Source of the DNA: Azonexaceae bacterium
GTDB lineage: Bacteria; Pseudomonadota; Gammaproteobacteria; Burkholderiales; Rhodocyclaceae
Assembly (NCBI GenBank): GCA_013335535.1
Contig: JAAXVL010000013.1
Span: 1 to 64,000, forward strand
Direction: 5' to 3'
Length of the DNA: 64,000 nt
Shown: piece by piece, positions 1-9,177 of the stretch
Layout of the letters: every line of letters begins with the position of its first letter
Position numbering within the stretch: position 1 is the first letter of the stretch
The notes under the pieces: generated by a model
Databases searched by the model: none
Seen by the model: only the letters and a program-made list of their open reading frames with translations
What the model was told of the DNA's origin: nothing
Program-made: the position numbers and the translations under genes

Positions 1-1884
1 GCGCGCATCCGCTACAGCCAGCTGGCGGCCGGTGAGACAAAGGCGGTCGCCGGCTATCAAACCTGGCTGACGCAACGCCTGGGGCGCGGCGAACGGCTTG
101 AAGACACGCGCAATGCCCGACCGGAAATCCGCGGTGCGCTCGACCGGGCCGAGCGATTTTTAGGTCTTTCCACGGTGTTGACCGTGGTTCTGGCCGCTGT
201 TGCCGCCGCGATGGCGGCACGGCGCTACATGCAGCGCCATCTCGATGCCTGCGCCGTCATGCGCTGCCTGGGCATGACACAGGGCGGGCTGCTCCGCCTG
301 CATGGCTGGCTGTTTCTGTGGCTCGCGTTGCTGGCGGCTGTGGTCGGCAGCATCGTCGGCTATGCCGCGCATTTCGTGCTGATTTACTGGTTGTCCGCCT
401 TGCTCGTCCTCGACTTGCCCGCCCCCGGCTGGTTGCCGCTGCTTGGTGGGCTCGGAGTGGCCGGCGTGCTGCTTTTTGGCTTCGCTTTTCCGCCGCTCAT
501 GCAGTTGGCCAGCGTGCCGACCCTGCGCGTCCTGCGCCGCGAACTCGGGCCGCAGCAGGTGTCGTCGCTGGGGGCCTACGCTTTGGGGTTGGTCCTGCTT
601 GCCGGCCTGATCATCTGGGTGGCTGGCGATTTCCGGCTGGGCGCCTATGCCGTCGGTGGCTTTGTCGCGGCCCTGGGCAGTTTCTGGGTACTGGCCCGGC
701 TGATCATCGCCGCCATCGCCCGCCTGCGTGGCGGTGCCGGTTTCGGCTGGCGCCAGGGACTGGCCAGCCTGACCCGGCATGCGTCGTCGAGCGCGGTGCA
801 GATTGTCGCGCTGGCCATCGGCCTCATGGCCATGCTGTTGCTCACGGTGATCCGCGCCGAATTGCTCGACGCTTGGCAAAAGTCCGTGCCGGTCGATGCG
901 CCCAATCGCTTTGTCATCAACATCCAGCCCGATCAGCGCCAGCCCGTGGCCGACATGCTGCGCGCCAGCGGCGTCGAGGCGGAACTGCTGCCGATGGTGC
1001 GGGCGCGCCTGATCCGGATTGGCGGGAAGGAAGTCAGCCCGGCCAGTTTTCCCGAAGACGAACGGGCCCAGCGCCTGATCGAACGCGAATTCAACCTGTC
1101 TTGGCGCAGCGATCTGCCCGCCGGCAACCGGGTCACGGCCGGTCGCTGGTTCGCGCCGGACGACGCCGGACAGGGGCTGGCTTCGGTCGAGGAAGGATTG
1201 GCCAAGACGCTGGGCATCGCGCTCGGTGACGAACTGGTGTTCATGGTTGCCGGCGTCGAAAAACGCGTGAAGACGAGCAGCCTGCGCAAGCTGGCCTGGG
1301 ATTCGATGCGCGTCAATTTCTTTGTCCTGACGCCGCCCGGCGTTATCGACGATGCGCCGGCCAGCTACATCACCAGCTTTCATCTGCCGGCCGAGCGGGC
1401 TGATGCCGCATCAGAACTGGTCCGGCGTTTTCCCGGCCTGACAATGATCGATGTCGGCGCCATCCTGCGGCAGTTGCAGGCCGTCATCGGCCAGGTGGCC
1501 GGTGCCGTGCAGTTCGTTTTCGTGTTCGCCTTGCTGGCTGGCGGCATCGTTCTGTATTCAGCTTTGCTCACCAGTTTTGACGAGCGCCGCTACGAGCTGG
1601 CCGTGATGCGCTCACTTGGCGCCCAGCGGGCCCAGTTGCGCCAGGCCATGCTGGTCGAACTGGGTGTCATCGGCAGCGTGGCCGGACTGATGGCGGCCAT
1701 CGGCGCCATGTTGCTCGGGCGCATCGTCGGCCAGCAGGCGTTTCAGCTGGATTTGTCGTTCGGCCTCTGGTTACCGGCGCTGGCGACGCTTGGCGGTGGT
1801 TTGCTGGCGGTGCTCATCGGCTGGCTGGCGGTTCGCCAGTTGATTGCCACGCCACCCTTGCTGGCTTTGCGCAACGGCGCCTAA
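1..1884 (+). CDS. ABC transporter permease, FtsX/MacB-like (YbbP type), 5' partial
   Basis: The frame is open from base 1, so the start lies outside the window; 627 residues are visible. The chain has two blocks of membrane helices (about residues 57-180 and 500-625) around a soluble domain of roughly 300 residues. Both blocks carry the FtsX-type 'R-R/Y-x-L-A-V-M-R-x-L-G' turn, for example SFDERRYELAVMRSLG near residue 530. YbbP-like permeases usually exceed 800 residues, so about 200 N-terminal residues are probably missing. The family works with a separate ATPase in lipid or lipoprotein-related export or in lysophospholipid and peptide handling; the substrate here is unknown. Its stop codon overlaps the convergent ATPase gene by 4 bases. 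Confidence 0.85.
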   Translation, partial: ARIRYSQLAAGETKAVAGYQTWLTQRLGRGERLEDTRNARPEIRGALDRAERFLGLSTVLTVVLAAVAAAMAARRYMQRHLDACAVMRCLGMTQGGLLRLHGWLFLWLALLAAVVGSIVGYAAHFVLIYWLSALLVLDLPAPGWLPLLGGLGVAGVLLFGFAFPPLMQLASVPTLRVLRRELGPQQVSSLGAYALGLVLLAGLIIWVAGDFRLGAYAVGGFVAALGSFWVLARLIIAAIARLRGGAGFGWRQGLASLTRHASSSAVQIVALAIGLMAMLLLTVIRAELLDAWQKSVPVDAPNRFVINIQPDQRQPVADMLRASGVEAELLPMVRARLIRIGGKEVSPASFPEDERAQRLIEREFNLSWRSDLPAGNRVTAGRWFAPDDAGQGLASVEEGLAKTLGIALGDELVFMVAGVEKRVKTSSLRKLAWDSMRVNFFVLTPPGVIDDAPASYITSFHLPAERADAASELVRRFPGLTMIDVGAILRQLQAVIGQVAGAVQFVFVFALLAGGIVLYSALLTSFDERRYELAVMRSLGAQRAQLRQAMLVELGVIGSVAGLMAAIGAMLLGRIVGQQAFQLDLSFGLWLPALATLGGGLLAVLIGWLAVRQLIATPPLLALRNGA

Positions 1885-2279
1885 AACTCGATTTCAGTGA
1901 TGTTGCGTTGCGCCAGCCGCTGGTAGCGCACGGTTTTGCTCATGCCGTGGATCAGGCCAAGGCCCTGACCGCCGACTTCCACGGTCAACCGGAAATTTTG
2001 CCCAAATTTTGAATTGTCGAAGGGCGGCGCTTCGTCTTCATAACGCAGGGTCAAAACGCCGTTATTGCGGCCAAGGGCCAGGCTGACCGGGTGCTCGCTG
2101 TCGCCGTGGTGGCCGTGGGCGATAGTGTTGGTGAACAGTTCTTCGACGACCAGTTGCAGGCGCAGCGCATCGTCGGCCGTAGCGCCCAGTCCGGCCGCCC
2201 GCTCCGTGATGCTGGCCATCAGCCCGGGAAGCTCGGAATAGCGTGCGCTGACAGAAATGTCCGTAAAATGTGCAGTCAT
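1881..2279 (-). CDS. RsbW-like ATP-binding protein (HATPase_c_2), partner-switch kinase
   Basis: A 132-residue single-domain GHKL ATPase. The N box is VVEELFTNTIAHG (residues 44-56), followed by EDEAPPFD (81-88) and the glycine-rich lid GGQGLGL (103-109). Proteins of this size and pattern are anti-sigma factors or serine kinases that bind STAS antagonists. A STAS protein and a PP2C phosphatase are encoded 1-5 kb away, so the three could form one partner-switching module; that is inference. The variable lid, residues 88-101, is encoded by a copy of the dispersed repeat (1977-2016). The gene diverges from the FecR gene with 21 bases between start codons, so any promoter for the FecR gene overlaps this coding region. 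Confidence 0.85.
   Translation of the reverse strand: MTAHFTDISVSARYSELPGLMASITERAAGLGATADDALRLQLVVEELFTNTIAHGHHGDSEHPVSLALGRNNGVLTLRYEDEAPPFDNSKFGQNFRLTVEVGGQGLGLIHGMSKTVRYQRLAQRNITEIEF
1977..2016 (+). repeat. Dispersed ~40-bp repeat, copy A
   Basis: Core CCACGGTCAACCGG at 1979-1992, followed by AAATTTTG and CCCAAATTTTGAATT. It lies inside the ATPase gene in reverse orientation to it and encodes NSKFGQNFRLTVEV in the lid region. Exact core match. Confidence 0.85.
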
Positions 2280-2300
2280 CGAATTTTCAAGGTTTTCGCC

Positions 2301-2759
2301 ATGATTAAATCACATTGGGTTGCGCTTTGTGCGCTGCTCGCCCTGTTGTCCGGCTCGCCCGCCTTTGCCGCCGAGCCGGCCGGCATGGTCAAGGTTGCCA
2401 AGGGGCAGGTCAGTGTCGAACGCGACGGCAAGAAACTGCCGGCCACCGTTGGCACCCAGATCGAAGTCGCTGACCGCGTGCGCACCGGCGCCGATGGTTC
2501 GGTCGGCGTCACCTTGCGCGACAACACTCTGTTGTCGGCCGGTCCGAATTCGCTGATCGTCATCGACAAGTTCGCCTTCGACAAGGCAACGCAGGACGGC
2601 AACATGTCGATCCGCATCCGCAAGGGAACGCTGTCGGTCGCGTCGGGCAAGATCGCCAAACGGACGCCGGAATCGGTCGATTTCCATACGCCGACCTCGG
2701 TGCTCGGCGTACGCGGCACTGAGTTCGTCATCGAAGTGGAAGGTGGCCACGATGAATAA
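2301..2759 (+). CDS. Exported FecR-domain protein
   Basis: Starting at ATG 2301 gives 152 residues with a clean signal peptide (MIK...LLALLSGSPAFAA, cleavage near residue 24). The rest is a FecR-like beta domain with the typical ADRVRTGADGSVGVTLRDNT segment and the ending TSVLGVRGTEFVIEV. An open frame continues upstream to 2091, but that stretch has no signal peptide and is antisense to the ATPase gene, so I reject it. Stand-alone periplasmic FecR domains often sit beside CHASE2 or adenylate-cyclase sensors, as here, and may be envelope ligands or scaffolds. It overlaps the next gene by 8 bases, implying one transcript. Confidence 0.82.
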   Translation: MIKSHWVALCALLALLSGSPAFAAEPAGMVKVAKGQVSVERDGKKLPATVGTQIEVADRVRTGADGSVGVTLRDNTLLSAGPNSLIVIDKFAFDKATQDGNMSIRIRKGTLSVASGKIAKRTPESVDFHTPTSVLGVRGTEFVIEVEGGHDE

Positions 2760-3339
2760 GCCGACCATCTCCCTCATGCTGGCGGCGCTGCTGGTCCTGG
2801 CCGGCTGTGCCAGCGAGCGCGTCGTCCTGCTCCCGTCGGCCGATGGCCGGGCCAGCGCCGTTGTCGTCCGTGATACCCGCGGCGAGATCGTGCTCGACAA
2901 ACCCTACGCCGCGGCCAAGCGCAGCATGGATGCCAACAAGGCTTACCAATCTTCACCGGACGAGGTCAAGGAGCGTTTCGCCGGGGCCCTGGGGGCGCAA
3001 CCGCCCCGGCCGAGCAGCTATGTCCTGTATTTTGAAGCCGGTGGCAATGTCCTGACGCCGGAGTCGCAGGCGGCGCTGGCCACTATCCGCCAGGAAATCG
3101 CCGAACGCCCAGCCTCCGAAGTCATGGTCATCGGTCATACCGATCGCGTTGGCAGCGTCGAGGGCAACGACAGGTTGTCCAGGAAGCGCGCCGAAAGCTT
3201 GCGTGATCTGCTGATCGAGTCGGGGGTTCCCGCCGACAAGCTGGAGGCAGTTGGTCGCGGCGAGCGCGATCCGCTGGTGGCGACTGACGACGAAGTCGAC
3301 GAGCCGAAAAACCGGCGCGTTGAAATCAGCGTTCGCTAG
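2752..3339 (+). CDS. OmpA-family outer-membrane lipoprotein
   Basis: The protein has 195 residues from ATG 2752. It begins with a lipoprotein signal whose lipobox is LAGC, so Cys19 would be lipidated. A spacer of about 70 residues precedes a C-terminal OmpA/Pal peptidoglycan-binding domain (about 88-193) with the motifs VIGHTDRVGS and the arginine-rich NRRVEISVR end. It should anchor the outer membrane to peptidoglycan. It overlaps the FecR gene by 8 bases and is convergent with the CHASE2 phosphatase gene, 4 bases away. I infer a role in envelope sensing with those neighbours. An upstream GTG at 2743 would add three residues and is less likely. Confidence 0.87.
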   Translation: MNKPTISLMLAALLVLAGCASERVVLLPSADGRASAVVVRDTRGEIVLDKPYAAAKRSMDANKAYQSSPDEVKERFAGALGAQPPRPSSYVLYFEAGGNVLTPESQAALATIRQEIAERPASEVMVIGHTDRVGSVEGNDRLSRKRAESLRDLLIESGVPADKLEAVGRGERDPLVATDDEVDEPKNRRVEISVR

Positions 3340-3343
3340 CCGT

Positions 3344-5458
3344 TTAAGCTGACTGGCCGCGCCACTGCAGCAATAACAAAGTCAGGTCATCCGCCGGCGG
3401 GTGGCCTGCTTCAAAGCCGCGCACGGCGTCGCGCAGCGCCGTAGTGGCGGATTGCAGGTCGGCCCCGGCGGTTTTCTGGATCGTCGATTGCAAACGCGCC
3501 ACGCCAAACATTCCGGCACCGTCGCTGGCTTCGCTGACGCCATCGGTAAACAGGCAGATCCGGTCGCCAGCTTGCAGCTGCAGCTCGGCCGCCACGTAGG
3601 GGTAATCGCCGATGGCACAAAGCGGCGGGCCGGCCGTTACGGTGTCGATTCGCGACAACTGGCCGGCGCGTTGCAGGATGGGTGCGTCGTGGCCGGCGCA
3701 CACGTATTCCATGCGGCCAGAGGCGACATCGAGCACGGCGATGAAGGCTGTGACGAAAAGGTATTCGGCATTCTCGCGACTCAGCTCACATTCAAGCTCA
3801 CGGACGGCAAGGCCAAGATCGGCCTGGCGGCGCATCAGCGTACCGGTCAGTGTCTTCGAGATGGCCATGAACAGGCTGGCCGGCACGCCCTTGCCGGAAA
3901 CATCGCCGATGGCCAGGCAGAGCCGTTGCTCATCGAGCATGAAACAGTCGTAATAATCGCCGCCGACGGCCTGGGCGGGTTCGAGGAGCGCAGCAACGGA
4001 AAAACGTCGTTCATTGGCGAAGAGCGTCGCCGGATTGGGCAGCATCCCCATCTGGATGCGGCGGGCGGCATCGATTTCACCGGCTACCCTGGCAGCTTCT
4101 TCGCGGCTACGCTGAAGCTGCGATTCAGCCTCGCGCCGCCGGCTGTCGGCAGCAACCAGCGTATTTCCGAGCAGCAGGATGAATACCGGCGCGAGTAGCA
4201 GGATCTGGCTGACACCGTCGAACAACCAGCGCCCGACAAAAAAGGCAAAGTAGCCACCGCCAATCAGCAGCAGGCTCATGGTGGTAAAGCTGATCACGGC
4301 GTAGCGCGGTCGAAGTACCGGAATCGTCCCGATGAGCAGTAGCCCGCCCAGCAGCAGCGTGGCGATTTCGAGCTGCGACATCCAGGCCGGGCGCTGCAAG
4401 GCATCGCCGCTGAGCAGGCTTTCGATGACCTGGGCGTGGATGTCGATGCCGGGCAGGCTTTCGCCAAGCGGCGTGATGATGCGGTCCTGCAAGCCGGTGC
4501 TGTTGAAACCGATGATGACGAAGCGGTCGTCGAATATTTCCGGGGGATGCACACCGGCCAGTACATCGGCGGCCGACAGATAGTAGTTGGCGTTGGCGCG
4601 TCCGAAATGGAGCAGCACTTCGCCGTTTGGCTGGGTCGGCAGCCGATAGTCGCCGATACGGATTGCCGTCATGCCACGGTCGTCACTTTCCGGAACGACG
4701 GCGCCGCCGCCGAGGGCCAGACGGACCATTTCGAGCGGCAAAGAAAGGAAGGGCAGCTGGTTGATGCTGCCGATGGTCGGCACGCGGCGCAGCACGCCGC
4801 GTTCGTTATTGGCCTGCAGCTGGCTTGGACTGGCGTTGATCAAGCCTTCGCCAGCCGCCGATTTTTCGATAAGCGGCCGACTGGCCAGCGCCCCGGCGTA
4901 TTGCGGCAGATGGCGGTCGAGGCCGGCGCCCGGATTGAATTCCGGCAGCGGTCGGGCCGGTTGTGTCGAACCGGGCAGGGCCTTGCTCAGGCCGACGACG
5001 GCGAGGGCGGTTGGATGAGCACTCAGGGCGCGGGCCAGTTCACGGTCGGGATCGGGCAGCGTAGCCAGGATTTCAGGGGATAAACCGGGCATCCGGGCCG
5101 ACAGGACCTCGGGGCTGTAACGGTCGCGCTCGGCAAAAACGATATCGATGCCCAGCGCCAGCGGCTTGCCGGTCTGGATTTTGTTCACCAGCTGGGCGAC
5201 CAGGTCGCGCGACCATGGCCACTGGCCATGTTTTACCAGGCTCTGGCTGTCGATGCCGACGACGATGACCGGCTCGCTGGTGCGTGCCCGCGGCATCTGG
5301 CGCTGATATTGATCGAACAGGGCATCGCGAACGTTGAGTAGCGGCGTGCGGTCGATGCCGTTCAGCACCAGGGTGCCGACAATGAGCAGGAGCAGGGGAA
5401 AGGCCCGGCCACGTCCGGCCTGGATCGCCGCGAGGAGCAGTCCGGCCGGATGCTTCAC
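3344..5458 (-). CDS. CHASE2 sensor - PP2C (SpoIIE/RsbU-type) serine phosphatase
   Basis: The protein has 704 residues. An N-terminal helix is followed by a large extracytoplasmic CHASE2 domain (about 35-340), three membrane helices (about 360-435), a short coiled coil, and a SpoIIE-type PP2C phosphatase domain (about 490-700). Metal-binding motifs are GGDYYD near 500 and GDVSGKG near 517, with TDGVSEA and PPADDLTLL towards the end. RsbU-like phosphatases dephosphorylate STAS antagonists, and a STAS gene lies in the same operon. Translation starts at a GTG that overlaps the upstream stop (GTGA), so coupling to the metallo-hydrolase gene is likely. The stimulus sensed by CHASE2 is unknown. Confidence 0.9.
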   Translation of the reverse strand: MKHPAGLLLAAIQAGRGRAFPLLLLIVGTLVLNGIDRTPLLNVRDALFDQYQRQMPRARTSEPVIVVGIDSQSLVKHGQWPWSRDLVAQLVNKIQTGKPLALGIDIVFAERDRYSPEVLSARMPGLSPEILATLPDPDRELARALSAHPTALAVVGLSKALPGSTQPARPLPEFNPGAGLDRHLPQYAGALASRPLIEKSAAGEGLINASPSQLQANNERGVLRRVPTIGSINQLPFLSLPLEMVRLALGGGAVVPESDDRGMTAIRIGDYRLPTQPNGEVLLHFGRANANYYLSAADVLAGVHPPEIFDDRFVIIGFNSTGLQDRIITPLGESLPGIDIHAQVIESLLSGDALQRPAWMSQLEIATLLLGGLLLIGTIPVLRPRYAVISFTTMSLLLIGGGYFAFFVGRWLFDGVSQILLLAPVFILLLGNTLVAADSRRREAESQLQRSREEAARVAGEIDAARRIQMGMLPNPATLFANERRFSVAALLEPAQAVGGDYYDCFMLDEQRLCLAIGDVSGKGVPASLFMAISKTLTGTLMRRQADLGLAVRELECELSRENAEYLFVTAFIAVLDVASGRMEYVCAGHDAPILQRAGQLSRIDTVTAGPPLCAIGDYPYVAAELQLQAGDRICLFTDGVSEASDGAGMFGVARLQSTIQKTAGADLQSATTALRDAVRGFEAGHPPADDLTLLLLQWRGQSA

Positions 5459-6417
5459 AGGTCGATAGTCAGGCCGTCATAGGCGGAAATGATCTCGAGC
5501 GGAGCCCGGCTGCCCCGGGTGATCTGCTCGAGCCGCCGCGTTTCGGCGACCAGACGGGAAAGCTGCTTGTCGTCATGGACCGGTTCGTGGTGAAACAGGG
5601 CCAGGCGCTTGACGGCGGCCGCCTGACAGAGCTCGACACCGACGATGTTGCTGGAGTGCCCCCAGTCGGCCTTGACCGACACGGCCTCGGCCAGCGAGTA
5701 CATGGCATCGAAAATGACGAGATCGGCTTTATGGAAAAACCGGCTGAATTCCCCATGTTCGGCCGGGTCATCCAGCTTGTGCTCGGAATCGGTCGAATAG
5801 ACGACGGTGCGATCAAGGCTTTCAAAGCGATAGCCATAGGAATCGCCGGCGTGCATCTGGCGCTTGGGCGTCACGTTGATCCCGGAGACATAACGCGTCT
5901 CGTCGGGTTTCATGATGTCGAATTCGATCTTCGCGCCGGCCATGGCGTAATCGACGGGGAAGTTGGGCGACTGCATCTGCAGGCGGACGGCCTGTTCGAG
6001 ATTGGCATGGCAACCGTGAATGACGATACGGTTGCCAGGGATGTACATGGGCGTGAAATACGGGAAGCCCATGAGGTGATCCCAGTGCAGATGGGAGATG
6101 AAGATATGGTAGGTCTGCGGATTGGGAACGCCGAAGCGGGCGATCTTGGCCTGGCCGAGTGGCCGGGCGCCGCTGCCCATGTCGCAGATGAAATGATCGT
6201 TGCTGTCGCCGACGATCTCGACACACGACGAATTGCCGCCAAAGGTGCCAGTCACCGAAAAGGGCAGCTGGTCGACGAATTCGTCGAGGGCCGCGCGGGT
6301 CTTGAAGTTCTTGCCGTTGGCTGCGGTCAGGGCGGCGACAATTTTTTCCCGGACGTCGCGGTGCGACAGCGAAACCGGCAGGGAACCGCGGGTTCCCCAA
6401 AAAACGACCTGATTCAT
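5455..6417 (-). CDS. Metallo-beta-lactamase-fold hydrolase
   Basis: The protein has 320 residues from ATG 6417, which begins WGTRGSLPVS, the usual N terminus of this MBL subgroup. The metal motif HLHWDHLMG is near residue 109, GGNSSCVEI lies before it, and a late DAMYSL and HSS segment gives further ligands. Relatives act as phosphodiesterases or are uncharacterised; I cannot name a substrate. It overlaps STAS upstream (ATGA) and the CHASE2 phosphatase downstream (GTGA) by 4 bases each, so the three are translationally coupled. That makes a signalling role, perhaps turnover of a phosphodiester messenger, plausible but unproven. Confidence 0.85.
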   Translation of the reverse strand: MNQVVFWGTRGSLPVSLSHRDVREKIVAALTAANGKNFKTRAALDEFVDQLPFSVTGTFGGNSSCVEIVGDSNDHFICDMGSGARPLGQAKIARFGVPNPQTYHIFISHLHWDHLMGFPYFTPMYIPGNRIVIHGCHANLEQAVRLQMQSPNFPVDYAMAGAKIEFDIMKPDETRYVSGINVTPKRQMHAGDSYGYRFESLDRTVVYSTDSEHKLDDPAEHGEFSRFFHKADLVIFDAMYSLAEAVSVKADWGHSSNIVGVELCQAAAVKRLALFHHEPVHDDKQLSRLVAETRRLEQITRGSRAPLEIISAYDGLTIDL

Positions 6418-6764
6418 GAGCCGAGAACCTTGCAGGCGGTTTCGACGCTCACATAGCACGGCACGATCAGGTTGAAGCGGCTGATGGCGAATACTTCCTG
6501 AACCATGGGCTGCAGGGCGGCAATCGCAAACACGCCTTTTTGCGCCTTGGAGCGGCGCGAGGCCATCATCAGCACGCGCAAGCCGGCGCTGCTGATGTAG
6601 TCGACCCCGGAAAAGTCGAGCAGGACGGAGGGATTGCCCTGAACACAATGATCAAGCAGGGGATCAAGTGCTTTTGTGAACTCTTCGCTCGTTGTGTGGT
6701 CTATGCGTCCGCTGACGGAAACGATCAGGACACCGGCCTGTTCGCGGGTGGGAAGATTCATCAT
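6414..6764 (-). CDS. STAS-domain anti-sigma factor antagonist (RsbV-like)
   Basis: The protein has 116 residues starting at the double ATG 6764/6761. The chain is a single STAS domain with [14 protein letters not shown] at the N terminus and the signature [17 protein letters not shown] near residues 50-64. The serine pair before AGL is where such antagonists are phosphorylated by an RsbW-like kinase. The partner kinase could be the ATPase at 1881-2279, and the phosphatase could be the CHASE2 protein two genes downstream. It is the first gene of a three-gene operon and is divergent from ygiQ with a 71-base gap that must hold both promoters. Confidence 0.9.
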   Translation of the reverse strand: MMNLPTREQAGVLIVSVSGRIDHTTSEEFTKALDPLLDHCVQGNPSVLLDFSGVDYISSAGLRVLMMASRRSKAQKGVFAIAALQPMVQEVFAISRFNLIVPCYVSVETACKVLGS

Positions 6765-6835
6765 CGCGTAGGGGAGGGCTCTTGGACAAAGGGCAAGTAT
6801 GCCATGGCCCCTGGCGCTCTCAGGTAAAATATTGC

Positions 6836-9019
6836 ATGGATTCAAATCAGCAAAACACCCGCCCGCTCTTCGGTTACCGCAAGTTCTGGGCACATCGTTT
6901 CGGGCCTGCCCCCTTCCTGCCCATGTCGCGCGCCGAGATGGAGTCATTGGGCTGGGATTCATGCGACATCATTCTCGTTACCGGCGACGCCTACATCGAT
7001 CATCCCAGCTTCGGCATGGCCTTGATCGGGCGTCTGCTCGAAGCGCAGGGCTTTCGCGTCGGCATCATCTGCCAGCCGGACTGGAATTCCGCAGTCGATT
7101 TCAGGAAACTCGGCAAGCCGAATCTCTTCTACGGCGTTACGGCCGGCAACATGGATTCGATGGTCAATCGCTACACGGCCGACCGCAAGATTCGCTCCGA
7201 CGATGCCTACACGCCAAACGGTGAGCCGAACAAGCGGCCTGACCACGCCGTGACGGTCTATGCCCAGCGTTGCCGCGAGGCTTTCCCCGGTTGCAACGTG
7301 ATCATCGGCTCGATCGAGGCCAGTCTGCGCCGCATCGCCCATTTCGATTACTGGTCGGACAAGGTTCGCCGCTCGGTACTGCCCGACTCCAAGGCCGACA
7401 TGCTGTTTTTTGGCAATGCCGAACGGGCCATCGTCGAACTGGCCCACCGCTTGGCCAAGGGCGAGAAGATCGGTGAAATCCGCGATCTGCGGGGCACGGC
7501 CTTCATGGCCCCGTCCGGCTGGTTGCCATCCGATGACTGGGATGTCATGGATTCAAGCTCGGTCGACACGCCGGGTCCGCTGATCAAGCACATCGACCCT
7601 TACGCCATGGAAGGCGATTCCAAAAATGGGCCAAATTCCCGGTTGACCGTGGAAGAGGGCCTGCCGGCGGGCGCCCAGCCGATCCGCATCGTTTCGCGTA
7701 ACGAAAGGCTGGCGGCGCGTAAAGACAAGCGCGCGCATACCGTCGTTCGCCTGCCGTCCTACGAGCAGGTCAAGGATGACCCCGTGCTCTACGCCCATGC
7801 CTCGCGCACCTTCCACCTCGAATCAAACCCCGGCAATGCCCGGGCACTCGTTCAGGCCCACGGCGAACGCGACGTCTGGCTTAATCCGCCGCCGACTCCG
7901 CTGAGCACCGAAGAACTAGACGCAGTTTATGAATTGCCCTACGCCCGGCGCCCGCATCCGTCCTACGGCGACGCCAAGATTCCGGCCTGGGAGATGATCC
8001 GTTTCTCGGTCAATATCATGCGCGGCTGCTTCGGCGGTTGCACCTTCTGCTCGATCACCGAGCACGAAGGCCGCATCATCCAGAGCCGTTCCGAGGATTC
8101 GGTCATCCGCGAAATCGAGGAAATGCGCGACAAGACACCGGGCTTCACGGGCATCGTCTCCGACCTCGGCGGCCCGACGGCCAACATGTTCCACCTCAAG
8201 TGCAAGGACGAGAAAATCGAGTCCGCCTGCCGCCGCCTGTCCTGCGTTTATCCGGACATCTGCGAGAACATGAACACCGATCACAGCAAGCTCATTTCGC
8301 TGTACCGCAAGGCGCGGTCGCTCAAAGGCGTCAAGAAAGTGCTGATCGGCTCCGGCCTGCGCTACGACCTCGCCGTGCGTTCACCGGAATACATCAAGGA
8401 ACTGGTCACTCATCACGTTGGCGGTTACCTGAAAATCGCTCCGGAACATACCGAGGAGCGCCCGCTCTCCAAAATGATGAAGCCGGGCATCGGCTCCTAT
8501 GACCGCTTCAAGCAGTTGTTCGACCGCTTCTCGCGCGAAGCCGGCAAGGAGCAATACCTGATCCCGTACTTCATCGCTGCCCATCCAGGGACGGAAGATG
8601 AGGACATGCTCAACCTGGCACTGTGGCTGAAGAAAAACAACTTCCGCCTCGACCAGGTGCAGACCTTCATCCCGACACCGATGGCGATGGCGACGACGAT
8701 GTACCACAGTGAGCGCAACCCGCTGCGCAAGGTCACGCGCAGCAGCGAGCACGTCGGGACCGTGCGCAACGGCCGCCAGCGCAAGCTGCACAAAGCCTTC
8801 CTACGCTACCACGATCCGGCCAACTGGCCGTTATTGCGTGAAGCGCTCAAGGAAATGGGCCGTGCCGACCTGATCGGCAATGGCAAGAAGCAGCTGATAC
8901 CGGCCTGGCAGCCTGCTGGCACAGGCGGTACGCCGGCAGCATCCACCGGGAATATTCGTCGGAGTGGGCCTGTGCCGCGTCCAGGCATGCAGCGGCATCA
9001 GGGCTCCAGGAAAAAATAG
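6836..9019 (+). CDS. ygiQ: YgiQ-family radical SAM protein
   Basis: The protein has 727 residues from ATG 6836. It shows the near-invariant start of the family ([15 protein letters not shown], then [15 protein letters not shown]) and the radical SAM cluster CFGGCTFC near residues 398-405, followed by the UPF0313 C-terminal region. The family is conserved but its reaction is not established. Residues 261-273 ([13 protein letters not shown]) are encoded by a copy of the dispersed repeat in a region that I judge variable. An upstream TTG at 6782 stays in frame but adds residues not expected for the family. Divergent from the STAS gene. Confidence 0.92.
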   Translation: MDSNQQNTRPLFGYRKFWAHRFGPAPFLPMSRAEMESLGWDSCDIILVTGDAYIDHPSFGMALIGRLLEAQGFRVGIICQPDWNSAVDFRKLGKPNLFYGVTAGNMDSMVNRYTADRKIRSDDAYTPNGEPNKRPDHAVTVYAQRCREAFPGCNVIIGSIEASLRRIAHFDYWSDKVRRSVLPDSKADMLFFGNAERAIVELAHRLAKGEKIGEIRDLRGTAFMAPSGWLPSDDWDVMDSSSVDTPGPLIKHIDPYAMEGDSKNGPNSRLTVEEGLPAGAQPIRIVSRNERLAARKDKRAHTVVRLPSYEQVKDDPVLYAHASRTFHLESNPGNARALVQAHGERDVWLNPPPTPLSTEELDAVYELPYARRPHPSYGDAKIPAWEMIRFSVNIMRGCFGGCTFCSITEHEGRIIQSRSEDSVIREIEEMRDKTPGFTGIVSDLGGPTANMFHLKCKDEKIESACRRLSCVYPDICENMNTDHSKLISLYRKARSLKGVKKVLIGSGLRYDLAVRSPEYIKELVTHHVGGYLKIAPEHTEERPLSKMMKPGIGSYDRFKQLFDRFSREAGKEQYLIPYFIAAHPGTEDEDMLNLALWLKKNNFRLDQVQTFIPTPMAMATTMYHSERNPLRKVTRSSEHVGTVRNGRQRKLHKAFLRYHDPANWPLLREALKEMGRADLIGNGKKQLIPAWQPAGTGGTPAASTGNIRRSGPVPRPGMQRHQGSRKK
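7616..7654 (-). repeat. Dispersed repeat, copy B
   Basis: The core is on the minus strand at 7639-7652 (CCACGGTCAACCGG exact), followed by GAATTTGGCCCATTTTTGGAATC. It is embedded in ygiQ in reverse orientation and encodes [13 protein letters not shown], in the same frame as copy A, giving a similar peptide in an unrelated protein. Confidence 0.85.
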
Positions 9020-9177
9020 TATTCATTGTGGGTTTGACGGGGCTGCGGTAAGTGGTGATACTTTAAAAAAAGCCGCATTTTCCGTAGCTTCGAAAGCCTT
9101 TTGCCCGCTCCTGCTGTCATAAGATCGGGAGTTATCGATAGCTCGTGCGGCATCAATACAGGATGGCCGGAGCAGAC

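Noticed and set aside
168..188. CCACGGT...ACCGTGG inverted repeat in the FtsX-type gene
   Set aside because: Arms are only seven bases, there is no CCGG or tail, and it lies in a normal membrane helix.
160..1383. Long antisense open frame on the minus strand (407 residues)
   Set aside because: It mirrors the permease gene, is very rich in Gln, His, Arg and Asp, and has no recognisable domain; typical of a GC-rich shadow.
3401..4198. Open frame of 265 residues opposite the PP2C phosphatase
   Set aside because: It is antisense to a well-supported domain and has no family features.
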